The translations under genes and the position numbers were made by a program. 17,218 bases of DNA from Oscillospiraceae bacterium (GTDB taxonomy: Bacteria > Bacillota > Clostridia > Oscillospirales > Oscillospiraceae), in contig JAISKU010000056.1 of the NCBI GenBank assembly GCA_031261245.1, positions 1 to 17,218 of the forward strand, written 5' to 3'. The notes under the pieces are model-generated. The model saw only the letters and a list, made by a program, of their open reading frames with translations, had not been told where the DNA came from and did not search any database. The first letter of the stretch is position 1, and each line of letters opens with the position of its first letter. Below, one piece after another: positions 1-8,353 of this stretch.

Positions 1-7
1 CATGTGA

Positions 8-33
8 AAAAAAGGGGCGTAAGCCCCTTTTTT
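8..33 (-). terminator. Rho-independent terminator of rplS
   Basis: A GGGGC/GCCCC stem (14-18 and 23-27) with a GTAA loop is flanked by an A-run on one side and a T-run on the other, so it reads as stem plus U-tract on the minus strand. The rplS stop codon (33-35) sits at its edge. The A/T flanks would also let it work for a plus-strand reader, but none is visible here. Confidence 0.85.
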
Positions 34-374
34 CAGATTCTCTCCTTGACCTTCGCCTTTTTGCCTATGCGGTCGCGCAGATAGTAGAGCTTCGCCCTTC
101 TGACCTTGCCGCGCCTAACCGTCTCCACCTTCTCAATCGTGGGCGAGTGCACCGGGAAAACCTTCTCGCAGCCGACGTTGTAGGAGATGCGGCGCACGGT
201 TATCGTCTCGTTGACGCCGCCGTGCTTTTTCGCGATTATCGTGCCCTCGAACGCCTGTGAGCGCTCGCGGTTGCCCTCCTTGATGCGCACTGTGACGCGC
301 ACCGTGTCGCCGACGTTCATCGGTGGCAGCTCGGGCTTCATGTACTTCTCGCCTATCAGTTTTACAAGATCCAT
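33..374 (-). CDS. rplS: 50S ribosomal protein L19
   Basis: L19 is a protein of the large ribosomal subunit, placed near the interface with the small subunit. The 113-residue product has the usual family length and its hallmarks: an N-terminal [11 protein letters not shown] helix, the FEGTIIAKK segment, [20 protein letters not shown], and the basic [14 protein letters not shown] near the C terminus. The reading frame stays open upstream to 479, but I chose the ATG at 374 because a GGAG Shine-Dalgarno lies 7 bases upstream and family proteins begin here. It has its own promoter and a leader of about 70 bases, and it ends in a terminator. In many bacteria rplS follows rpsP-rimM-trmD, but here rsmA precedes it on the same strand. 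Identification is secure. Confidence 0.97.
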   Translation of the reverse strand: MDLVKLIGEKYMKPELPPMNVGDTVRVTVRIKEGNRERSQAFEGTIIAKKHGGVNETITVRRISYNVGCEKVFPVHSPTIEKVETVRRGKVRRAKLYYLRDRIGKKAKVKERI

Positions 375-444
375 TATCTTTCTCCTTCTCAGGGGACGTT
401 CATGCCTCAGAAGCATTGTGGACAGAGGACCGTCCGTAATTAGC
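375..444 (-). promoter_or_regulatory. Possible structured leader of rplS mRNA
   Basis: Between the predicted transcription start (about 444) and the rplS ATG lie about 70 untranslated bases. A stem pairs 405-412 with 386-393 (7 of 8 positions, 11-base loop) and directly abuts the Shine-Dalgarno GGAG at 382-385. A weaker GGAC/GTCC pair lies at 420-435. L19 leader RNAs that control rplS are known in Firmicutes, and this position would suit one. I cannot confirm a match to that family by eye. Confidence 0.35.
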
Positions 445-450
445 CCGTGG

Positions 451-479
451 ATTGTACCATATCCGAAACCAAAATGCAA
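451..479 (-). promoter_or_regulatory. Sigma-A-type promoter for rplS
   Basis: Reading the minus strand, TTGCAT (474-479) is followed by exactly 17 bases and TACAAT (451-456). Both hexamers are close to consensus. The promoter starts right after the rsmA stop codon, with no terminator between, so some read-through from rsmA is also possible. Confidence 0.7.
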
Positions 480-486
480 TACTATT

Positions 487-1332
487 TCAAAAATTTTTCA
501 ATTTTTTCGCTATCTCCGCAAATTCCGGTATCCCGAGCGTCTCACCGCGCGCGAGCGCGCCTATGCCGCACCCCGTCACAACCTCGCCTATCGCGTCCTT
601 TGAGAGTCCGAAGCCGCCCGCCGCGAGCGCGTTGACGAGCGTCTTGCGCCGCTGCGCGAACGCCGCCTTCACGACGCGGAAGAAGAAGTCCGCGTCCGCG
701 ACCTCCTCCGGCTGCGCGCGCGGTATAAGCCGCACAACGCTCGACGTGACCTTCGGCGCCGGCAAAAAACTCTCCGGAGGCACGTCAAAAAGCAGCTGCG
801 CGTCCGCGTGAAATCTCACGAACACCGTGAACGCCCCGTAGTCCTTCGTCCCCGGCTTTGCCGTAATCCTGTGCGCGACCTCGCGCTGCACCATCAGCGT
901 TACCGCCTCAAACGCCCCGCACTCTAAAAGCGCGGCTATCGCCGGCGCGGTGATGTTGTACGGCAGATTCGCGGCCGCAACCTTGCGCGGCAGCTCCGGC
1001 CGCCTCGCCATCAGCTCCGCGATATCGCGTTTCAGCGCGTCGCCGCGAATTATCTCGCGGTTCGGGCAGTCCGCCAGCGTCTCGTCGAGCATCGGCAAAA
1101 GCGCCCCGTCGAGCTCGACGGCCGTCACAAATCCCGCCCGGCGGCACAGCGCCGCGGTCAGCGCGCCGATACCCGGCCCGATCTCCAGAACGTGCGTGCG
1201 CGCGTCAAGTCCCGCCGCGTCGGCGATGCGCTCCGGAATCTCCGGGTCGATCAGAAAGTTCTGCCCCATCGACCGCGAGAACCGGAACCCGTGCCGCGCG
1301 AGAAGCGCCCTTATCTCAACCTCACGGCTCAC
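487..1332 (-). CDS. rsmA: 16S rRNA (adenine1518-N6/adenine1519-N6)-dimethyltransferase RsmA (KsgA)
   Basis: RsmA uses S-adenosylmethionine to dimethylate two adjacent adenines in the 3' terminal helix of 16S rRNA, a late step in small-subunit maturation. The family pattern is complete: GQNFL (residues 23-27), the SAM-binding [11 protein letters not shown] (49-59), an acidic AVELD, the catalytic NLPY (121-124) and QREVAHRI (148-155). An ATG lies further upstream at 1392, but that would add 20 unrelated residues and overlap the transporter gene. The GTG at 1330-1332 is preferred because it forms a GTGA overlap with the transporter stop codon, typical of translational coupling, giving 281 residues, normal for the family. 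It is the last gene of the overlapping GT2-MATE-rsmA run. The exact start is slightly uncertain; the identity is not. Confidence 0.95.
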   Translation of the reverse strand: MSREVEIRALLARHGFRFSRSMGQNFLIDPEIPERIADAAGLDARTHVLEIGPGIGALTAALCRRAGFVTAVELDGALLPMLDETLADCPNREIIRGDALKRDIAELMARRPELPRKVAAANLPYNITAPAIAALLECGAFEAVTLMVQREVAHRITAKPGTKDYGAFTVFVRFHADAQLLFDVPPESFLPAPKVTSSVVRLIPRAQPEEVADADFFFRVVKAAFAQRRKTLVNALAAGGFGLSKDAIGEVVTGCGIGALARGETLGIPEFAEIAKKLKNF

Positions 1333-2708
1333 GTCACAACCGTCGCGAGCCGTTTTTGCTTCCTGTTGTACATATAGATGAACACGACGCATATCACAAT
1401 CGACGGCACGGAGGCTATCGGCGAGGCGAGGCCGAGCAGGAAAAGCCCGCGGTTCACATCGTCCGTCAGACTCGTAAACAAAAACGACAGCGGTATGCGC
1501 ACACCGAACGTCGCTATCATGCTGTGCACCATCGACACGCTCGACATTCCACAGCCGCTCAGGAACGAGTTCATGCAGAACACAAACGACACGAGCATCA
1601 GGTCAATCGAGAACGTGCGCAGATAATTCGCCGCGCCGAGTACGACCTCCGGCTTCCCGTTCGCGAATATCCCGCAAATCTGCTCCGGAATTATCTGGCA
1701 CAGCGCGCACAGCACGATTTCAATGGCCAGCGAGTACCCGATACCGTACTTCAGCGCGCGCAGCGCCCTGTCGCGCTTGCCCGCACCGAGATTCTGCGCC
1801 GACACGGCGGCGAGCGCGCTGCCGAACGACTGCGGAATCATCCCGCCGAGGCTGAACACCTTCGAGATCAGCCCGACGGACGCCCCGGCGACGACGCCCA
1901 TCGCGTTTACTATGCCCGTTATTATCATAAAGGAGAGCGTCACGAGCAGATCCTGTAGCCACAGCGGCACCCCGACCTTGAAAATGCTCGCGAACGACTC
2001 CTTGTGAAACCCGAAGTCGCGTTTTTTGAACGCAAACGGGAATCTGCGGCGTATAAGCCAAATCCCTATGACGGAGAACGTCACGAACTGCGAGACGCTC
2101 GTCGCGAGCGCGACGCCCATCGCGCCCCAGCCGAGCGCCCCGGCGAATATGAAGTCGAGCACGATGTTCGCCCCCGCGCCTATCGCGCCGACTATGCTCG
2201 GCGTGCTCGAATTGCCGAGCCCGCGCGCGATCGCGCATATGACGTTGTACCCTATGCTGAACGGAATCCCGATAATCGTAAACGCCAGATATGACAGCGC
2301 CGCCGGCCTCGCCTCGTCCGGCGTCTGAAGCGCCGTCAGCAGCGGCTGCCTGAATATCGCGATAATCGCCGTCACGAAAACCGCGAGCAGCACCCCGACA
2401 AACAGAAACGTCCCCACGGCGCGCGCGCAGCCCTCGTCGTCGCGCTCGCCTATTTTGCGCCCGACGAGCACGGTTCCGCCCGTGCAGATGCCTATCGTAC
2501 ACGCGAACACGATGTTCATCACCTGAGAGCCCGTCGATACGCCCGCGATTACCTCCTGCCCGGAGAAGTGGCCCACGACGAACAGATCCACCGCCCCGTA
2601 GAGCGCGGACACAAGTCCCGCCGCGAGAAACGGCCACGCAAAGCGCAGCAGCAAAACCGGTATCGAGCCCTGCGTCAGGTCAAGGCCGAATTTCTTATCT
2701 TTCTTCAT
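1329..2708 (-). CDS. MATE family multidrug/metabolite efflux transporter
   Basis: This 459-residue, very hydrophobic protein has the length and pattern of MATE-family antiporters, which export organic cations, drugs or other compounds using a Na+ or H+ gradient. About twelve membrane segments are visible. The first half begins FAWPFLAAGLVSALYGAVDL and carries the family-like TGSQVMNIVFACTIGICTGG. The second half repeats the layout with PQSFGSALAAVSAQNLGAGK, a strongly MATE-like stretch. The start codon overlaps the end of the upstream glycosyltransferase gene by 14 bases, and its stop overlaps the start of rsmA, so the three are probably co-translated. The substrate cannot be read from the sequence. 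A lipid or glycan flippase is possible given the glycosyltransferase neighbour, but a drug/metabolite exporter is the default call. Confidence 0.9.
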   Translation of the reverse strand: MKKDKKFGLDLTQGSIPVLLLRFAWPFLAAGLVSALYGAVDLFVVGHFSGQEVIAGVSTGSQVMNIVFACTIGICTGGTVLVGRKIGERDDEGCARAVGTFLFVGVLLAVFVTAIIAIFRQPLLTALQTPDEARPAALSYLAFTIIGIPFSIGYNVICAIARGLGNSSTPSIVGAIGAGANIVLDFIFAGALGWGAMGVALATSVSQFVTFSVIGIWLIRRRFPFAFKKRDFGFHKESFASIFKVGVPLWLQDLLVTLSFMIITGIVNAMGVVAGASVGLISKVFSLGGMIPQSFGSALAAVSAQNLGAGKRDRALRALKYGIGYSLAIEIVLCALCQIIPEQICGIFANGKPEVVLGAANYLRTFSIDLMLVSFVFCMNSFLSGCGMSSVSMVHSMIATFGVRIPLSFLFTSLTDDVNRGLFLLGLASPIASVPSIVICVVFIYMYNRKQKRLATVVT

Positions 2709-3633
2709 CTGTCTCCTTCAACTGTACCGTCTGTTCAATATGGTATCTCGGTCTGCGCTTCGTCTCCGTGAACGTCCGCCCCACATACTCCCCGACGATG
2801 CCGAGCGCGCACGTCACAAGTCCGCCCACAACCCACACCGACGCCAGCACAAGACGCGAGTACGGCGCGAAAATCAGCAGCGCCACCGCCGCCAGAATCA
2901 TCAGGAAGCCGAGCGTCTTGATAAGCCGCAGCGGCTTCGTGGACATGCTCGTCACACCCGTCGCCGCGAGCCTGTACAGGCTCTTCACCGTGTACTTCGT
3001 CTCGCCCGCGTTCCGCGCGCCGCGCTCGTACTCGACGACCGCCGTCTTGAAGCCCAGCAGCGGCACGACCCCGCGTATGAACATGTCCCGCTCCCCGTAC
3101 TCGTCGAGCGCGTCGAGCGCCCGCCTCGACAGCAACCGGAAGTCGGAGTGGTTGTACACGGTGCCGCACTCGAGCCACGTCAGCAACTTGTAGTACGCCT
3201 GCGCCGAAAAGCGCTTGAAAAACGTGTCCGTCTCGCGCTTTGAGCGCACTCCGTACACCACGTCCGCGCCCGCGAGATACTCGTCCACCATTCTGTCCAC
3301 GGCGCCGATGTCGTCCTGCAAATCCGCGTCCGTGGTTATCACCATGTCGGCGAACTCCCGCGCCGTGTCAAGCCCCGCCATTATCGCGTTCTGCGTACCC
3401 CTGTTGCGTGAGAGCTTCACGCCCGCGAATTCCGTGTACTTTTCGCACAGCCCCGCGATGATTTTCCACGTCGCGTCGCGCGACCCGTCGTCCACGAGCA
3501 GCACGCGGCTGCGCCCGGAAGCCTTGCCCTCGCTCACGAGCTGCCTCAGCTTTCCGAGCATCACCTCAGATGTCGGCGGCAGCGCCGCCTCCTCGTTGTA
3601 GCACGGTATCACAATATAAAGTGTATTTTTCAT
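2695..3633 (-). CDS. GT2 family glycosyltransferase, DPM1/GtrB-like, with two C-terminal membrane segments
   Basis: The enzyme probably transfers a sugar from a nucleotide donor to a polyprenyl-phosphate carrier on the cytoplasmic face of the membrane. Visible motifs: VIPCYNEE at the N terminus, VDDGSRD, SRNRGTQNAI, the metal-binding TDADLQDD, then DFRLLSR, an ERDMFIRG segment and GETKY, all typical of the DPM1/GtrB/ArnC-like branch of GT2. After the catalytic domain come two hydrophobic segments (about residues 240-262 and 265-285), as in GtrB-type enzymes, and a basic tail. At 312 residues it has the family's usual length. No Shine-Dalgarno precedes the ATG at 3633 and the promoter -10 box ends only 7 bases before it, so the mRNA may be leaderless. 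A later Met start would delete the nucleotide-binding motif. The sugar and final acceptor are unknown. Confidence 0.9.
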   Translation of the reverse strand: MKNTLYIVIPCYNEEAALPPTSEVMLGKLRQLVSEGKASGRSRVLLVDDGSRDATWKIIAGLCEKYTEFAGVKLSRNRGTQNAIMAGLDTAREFADMVITTDADLQDDIGAVDRMVDEYLAGADVVYGVRSKRETDTFFKRFSAQAYYKLLTWLECGTVYNHSDFRLLSRRALDALDEYGERDMFIRGVVPLLGFKTAVVEYERGARNAGETKYTVKSLYRLAATGVTSMSTKPLRLIKTLGFLMILAAVALLIFAPYSRLVLASVWVVGGLVTCALGIVGEYVGRTFTETKRRPRYHIEQTVQLKETDEER

Positions 3634-3640
3634 ATGGCAC

Positions 3641-3670
3641 AGTATAGCATACAGTTTTCAGGCATTGCAA
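3641..3670 (-). promoter_or_regulatory. Promoter of the GT2-MATE-rsmA operon
   Basis: On the minus strand TTGCAA (3665-3670) is followed by 18 bases and TATACT (3641-3646). The -10 box lies only 7 bases from the GT2 start codon, which places the expected transcription start at or within a base or two of the ATG. Confidence 0.5.
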
Positions 3671-3696
3671 GAACTTATTACACAATATTTCCGATG

Positions 3697-4785
3697 TTAA
3701 TCAATTATTATTGGTGAAAGCTTCCACTCCGCGCCGCCGGCGCGCATCGCCGCGTCCGCGTAGCCGAGGTTGTACAGGTCCGTCGCCGCCGCCTCAAGCT
3801 CCAAAAGCCGCGAGGCGGACGGCTTTGTTATCACCGGCAGCGCCGATTCCTCCGCAATCTCCCGCAGCAGCGCGCACCCCGTCGCGTTCGCCGCGAGCAC
3901 GCGGATATACCGCGGCGTTTCGGGCAAATCGTCACGAATCCCTATCGCGGCGCACAGCAAAAACCGCCGCACGCGGCTCATCGCGTACCGCCTCGTCTTT
4001 ATCAGCGACGCGACCTCCGCGACGCTCCCGCCCATCCCGCAATACCGCGCCGCGCGCTCCGCGAGGCCGTCGCCGCCGCCCCGCACGCGCCCCCACTCAT
4101 CCGCCGTCATTGCGCGCAGCCGCGAGAGTATCGCGATATCGAGATTTTCGGGAAACATCGGCACACCGAGCGCCGTGTTCTCCACTCCCCGCAGCTCACC
4201 GCGCGCCGCCGTGGCCGAAACGCCCGGCTCGCGCCTCACGCAGATAAATTCCGGCGCCGCGCCAAGCCTTTCCGCCGCGCGCAGATACTCGACGCCGAGC
4301 AGATTGTTCGGCGACCTCATTATATCCGCCCCACCGCCGAGCAGCGCCTCGAGCGCGCTCTGCCGCGCCGCCCCGTAGGACAGCCCTCGCGTGAGCGCCT
4401 CGCGCGTCGCCTCCTCGCACGCCTCAGACGAGCACGCCGCGGCGCATTTTTTAAGCGCGTCGATATCCCCGCTCTCGCTCCCGAACGCAATCGCCTGCAC
4501 GACGCCCGTACTGAGCAGCAGCGCCACGCCCGCCCGCGCGAAGCCCTCGGAGGACGACAGCGCATACGCCGTCGGCAGCTCGAGCACGAGGTCAACGCCG
4601 ATATCGAGCGCGGCGCGCGCCCTCGCATGCTTGGGGAACACGGCCGGCTCCCCGCGCTGCACGAAATTCCCCGACATTACGGCGACGACGGCGCCTCCGC
4701 CGAGGCTTTTTCTCGCCGCCGCAACGACTTTTTCGTGCCCGGAGTGCGGCGGATTGAGCTCCATTACTATCCCGGCAGTCCTCAT
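3697..4785 (-). CDS. tmcAL: tRNA(Met) cytidine acetate ligase TmcAL (YlbM family)
   Basis: TmcAL activates acetate with ATP and attaches it to the wobble cytidine (C34) of elongator tRNA-Met, giving N4-acetylcytidine; it replaces the unrelated TmcA of enterobacteria. The product opens with GIVMELNPPHSGH, containing the HxGH nucleotidyltransferase signature (residues 14-17), followed by MSGNFVQRGEPA (37-48), ELPTAYALSSSEGFA, FGSESGD (101-107) and RSPNNLLGVEYLRA (157-170), all conserved across the family. At 362 residues it is shorter than Bacillus YlbM (about 415), mainly in the C-terminal part. Older annotations call such proteins generic nucleotidyltransferases. A GGTAGGAAG Shine-Dalgarno lies just before the ATG. 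It is divergent from ackA across a 139-base AT-rich gap; its own promoter there is not clear. Confidence 0.92.
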   Translation of the reverse strand: MRTAGIVMELNPPHSGHEKVVAAARKSLGGGAVVAVMSGNFVQRGEPAVFPKHARARAALDIGVDLVLELPTAYALSSSEGFARAGVALLLSTGVVQAIAFGSESGDIDALKKCAAACSSEACEEATREALTRGLSYGAARQSALEALLGGGADIMRSPNNLLGVEYLRAAERLGAAPEFICVRREPGVSATAARGELRGVENTALGVPMFPENLDIAILSRLRAMTADEWGRVRGGGDGLAERAARYCGMGGSVAEVASLIKTRRYAMSRVRRFLLCAAIGIRDDLPETPRYIRVLAANATGCALLREIAEESALPVITKPSASRLLELEAAATDLYNLGYADAAMRAGGAEWKLSPIIID

Positions 4786-4831
4786 CTTCCTACCTTTTTC
4801 ACATAAAAATAAAAAATATGCGGATTTGTGA

Positions 4832-4860
4832 TTGATATTCCAAAAAAAATGTATTATTAT
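4832..4860 (+). promoter_or_regulatory. Promoter of ackA
   Basis: TTGATA (4832-4837), 17 bases, then TATTAT (4855-4860). It lies in the AT-rich divergent gap between tmcAL and ackA and leaves a leader of about 57 bases before the ackA ATG. No obvious operator or riboswitch was seen in the leader. Confidence 0.6.
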
Positions 4861-4924
4861 AGCTACATATTGTTATTGTCATATTACAATAAATTCAAAT
4901 CTTTTTCAAGGGGTTTTGTCATCT

Positions 4925-6133
4925 ATGAATGTACTCATCATCAACGCCGGGAGCAGCTCCCTCAAATACCAGCTCTTCGACATGGAGTCGGAGCAGATCG
5001 TCGCCAAGGGTCTTGCGGAGCGCATCGGCATCGACGGCCACCTGAAACACACGCCCGTCACGAACGGAAAGCCCGTCTTTGAGGCGAATCAGCCCATGCC
5101 CACGCATTCGGAGGCCATCGCCGCCGTGCTGGACAAGCTCACAAGCGCCGAGTACGGCGTGGTGTCGAGCCTCACGGAGATCGGCGCCGTCGGCCACCGT
5201 GTTCTGCACGGCGGACAGAAATTCTCAAAGAGCGTCCTCATCGACGACGCGGTAATCGCCGCCGTGGAGGAGTGCATTCCGCTCGGCCCGCTGCACAACC
5301 CCGCAAACCTCATGGGCATCCGCGCCTGTCAGGCGGCAATGCCCGGCGTGCCGCAGATCGCGGTGTTCGACACGGCCTTCCACCAGACCATGCCGGAATT
5401 CGCCTACACCTACGCGATTCCGTACAAATACTATGAGAAGTACAATATCCGCCGCTACGGCTTCCACGGCACCTCCCACAGGTACGTGTCCGCCGAGGCG
5501 ATACGTCTGCTCGGCAACAAGCCGAACTCCCGCGTCATCACCTGCCACTGCGGCAACGGCGCGTCCATCGCCGCGGTAAAGGACGGCAAGTGCGTCGATA
5601 CGTCGATGGGCCTCACGCCTCTCGAGGGGGTGCCCATGGGCACGCGCTCCGGAAGCATCGACCCCGCGATAATCGAGTTTGTCGCGAATCTTGAGGGCTT
5701 GACGCGTCAGGAGGTCTTTGAGGTTCTCAACAAGAAATCCGGCATACTCGGCGTCTCCGGCGTGTCCTCCGACTTCCGCGATGTGGAGGCCGCCGCAAAC
5801 GATTCCGAAAATCCGCTCTCGCACCGCGCGCAGCTCGCGCTCGACGTGTTCCGCTACAACGTCGCGAAGTATATCGGAAGCTACATGGTCACCCTCGGCG
5901 GCGCCGACGCGATCGTGTTCACCGCCGGCCTCGGGGAGAACTCGCCGGAGCTGCGCCAAAGCGTCGCGGACTGGCTCTCCGGCTTCGGCGTGCGCATCGA
6001 CAGTGAGAAAAACAAGCTTCGCGGAAAGCTCGTGGACATCACGGGCGAGGGCTCCACGGTCAAGGTGTTCATCATTCCCACAAACGAGGAGCTCGTTATC
6101 GCTCGCGACACAAAAGCAATAGTTGAAGGTTAA
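4925..6133 (+). CDS. ackA: Acetate kinase
   Basis: Acetate kinase interconverts acetyl phosphate plus ADP and acetate plus ATP, the substrate-level phosphorylation step of acetate fermentation, in the cytosol. The 402-residue product has the usual length and the full set of ASKHA-kinase motifs: NAGSSSLKYQ (7-16), GHRVLHGG, the DTAFHQTMP active-site segment, YGFHGTSH, HCGNGAS, MGLTPLEGVPMGTRSG and FTAGLGENS. The frame is open from 4832, but the ATG at 4925 is right because the conserved N terminus begins there, with an AAGGGG-type ribosome site upstream. It heads a plus-strand run with the Big2 protein, guaA and the glycyl radical enzyme. The usual phosphotransacetylase (pta) is not adjacent; a PduL-type enzyme at the right end of the window could supply acetyl phosphate. 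Confidence 0.97.
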   Translation: MNVLIINAGSSSLKYQLFDMESEQIVAKGLAERIGIDGHLKHTPVTNGKPVFEANQPMPTHSEAIAAVLDKLTSAEYGVVSSLTEIGAVGHRVLHGGQKFSKSVLIDDAVIAAVEECIPLGPLHNPANLMGIRACQAAMPGVPQIAVFDTAFHQTMPEFAYTYAIPYKYYEKYNIRRYGFHGTSHRYVSAEAIRLLGNKPNSRVITCHCGNGASIAAVKDGKCVDTSMGLTPLEGVPMGTRSGSIDPAIIEFVANLEGLTRQEVFEVLNKKSGILGVSGVSSDFRDVEAAANDSENPLSHRAQLALDVFRYNVAKYIGSYMVTLGGADAIVFTAGLGENSPELRQSVADWLSGFGVRIDSEKNKLRGKLVDITGEGSTVKVFIIPTNEELVIARDTKAIVEG

Positions 6134-6147
6134 GGGAGGATTGCTCT

Positions 6148-6774
6148 ATGGCGATACTGACAGAGGTAAAGTGCGGCAAATGTGACAGACGCTATTCCGC
6201 TCTGCGCGGCAGGTGCCCGTATTGCGGCGCGCGGCGCGGCTCCGGCGGCAAGGCCGACGGCGACCGGGACAACATAAAGGCGCAGCTCATCATCGGCATA
6301 GTTCTGCTCCTCGTCCTCATCGTCGCCGTCACGGTGCTGCTCATCACGAGCGTGAAAAACGGCTCAAACGGCGACCCCGACCCCACGCCCGCCGGCTCGT
6401 TGTTGCCCGACGAGGGAAGCAACAGCGAGATCGTCAATCCCACTATCACCCCGCCCCCCGCGACGCCGACGCCGCCGATTGAGACGCCTCCCCCGACGAT
6501 TCAGTCCGTCTCCATCACCTATTCCGGAAGCGCAAAGGTTGATATCACCCAAAAGGTCGGCGAGGTGCTCCTCATGAAGGCGAAAATCAACCCCGAGGGG
6601 CTTGAGGCCGTACCGGTGTGGGAGAGCAGCAACCCCGACGTCCTCGGCGTCACCCCGACGGATCCCTCCGCCATGTCCGCGAACATCAGGATGATAACTG
6701 CGGGCACCGCGACGCTCAAGGTCACCGTCGGCGACAAAACCGCGGAGTGCATCGTCCGCATAAAAGCCTCATAA
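6148..6774 (+). CDS. Membrane-anchored protein: N-terminal zinc ribbon, one TM helix, Pro-rich linker, extracellular Big2 (Ig-like) domain
   Basis: The function is unknown, but the architecture is clear in its 208 residues. Residues 1-30 form a small zinc ribbon with two Cys pairs (C9/C12 and C23/C26, the second in CPYCGARR). Residues 46-67 are one strongly hydrophobic helix. Residues 77-117 are a linker rich in Pro, Thr and acidic residues. Residues 119-206 look like a bacterial Ig-like Big2 domain (VPVWESSNPDVLGV and the end pattern GTATLKVTVGDKTAECIVRI). The zinc ribbon should be cytosolic and the Ig domain outside. GGGAGG at 6133-6139 serves as ribosome site. The gene sits 14 bases after ackA and 12 before guaA, so it is probably co-transcribed. 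Nothing links it functionally to either neighbour. Confidence 0.85.
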   Translation: MAILTEVKCGKCDRRYSALRGRCPYCGARRGSGGKADGDRDNIKAQLIIGIVLLLVLIVAVTVLLITSVKNGSNGDPDPTPAGSLLPDEGSNSEIVNPTITPPPATPTPPIETPPPTIQSVSITYSGSAKVDITQKVGEVLLMKAKINPEGLEAVPVWESSNPDVLGVTPTDPSAMSANIRMITAGTATLKVTVGDKTAECIVRIKAS

Positions 6775-6786
6775 GGTCGTGATATT

Positions 6787-8322
<1,536 letters not shown>

Positions 8323-8353
8323 ATAAAAATTTATCATAAACGGAGGAATTTCT

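Noticed and set aside
187..603. Plus-strand open frame overlapping rplS
   Set aside because: It is the complement of the L19 gene and its promoter, with no domain and no ribosome site.
3634..3696. Terminator between tmcAL and the glycosyltransferase gene
   Set aside because: No GC stem with a T-run is present in this 63-base AT-rich gap, so read-through from tmcAL into the operon cannot be excluded.
6775..6786. Guanine riboswitch before guaA
   Set aside because: Only 12 bases separate the previous stop codon from the TTG start; there is no space for an aptamer.
8323..8353. AT-rich ATAAAAATTTAT stretch between guaA and the glycyl radical enzyme as promoter or terminator
   Set aside because: It lacks a -35 partner at proper distance, and the weak AT hairpin has no GC stem; co-transcription seems simpler.
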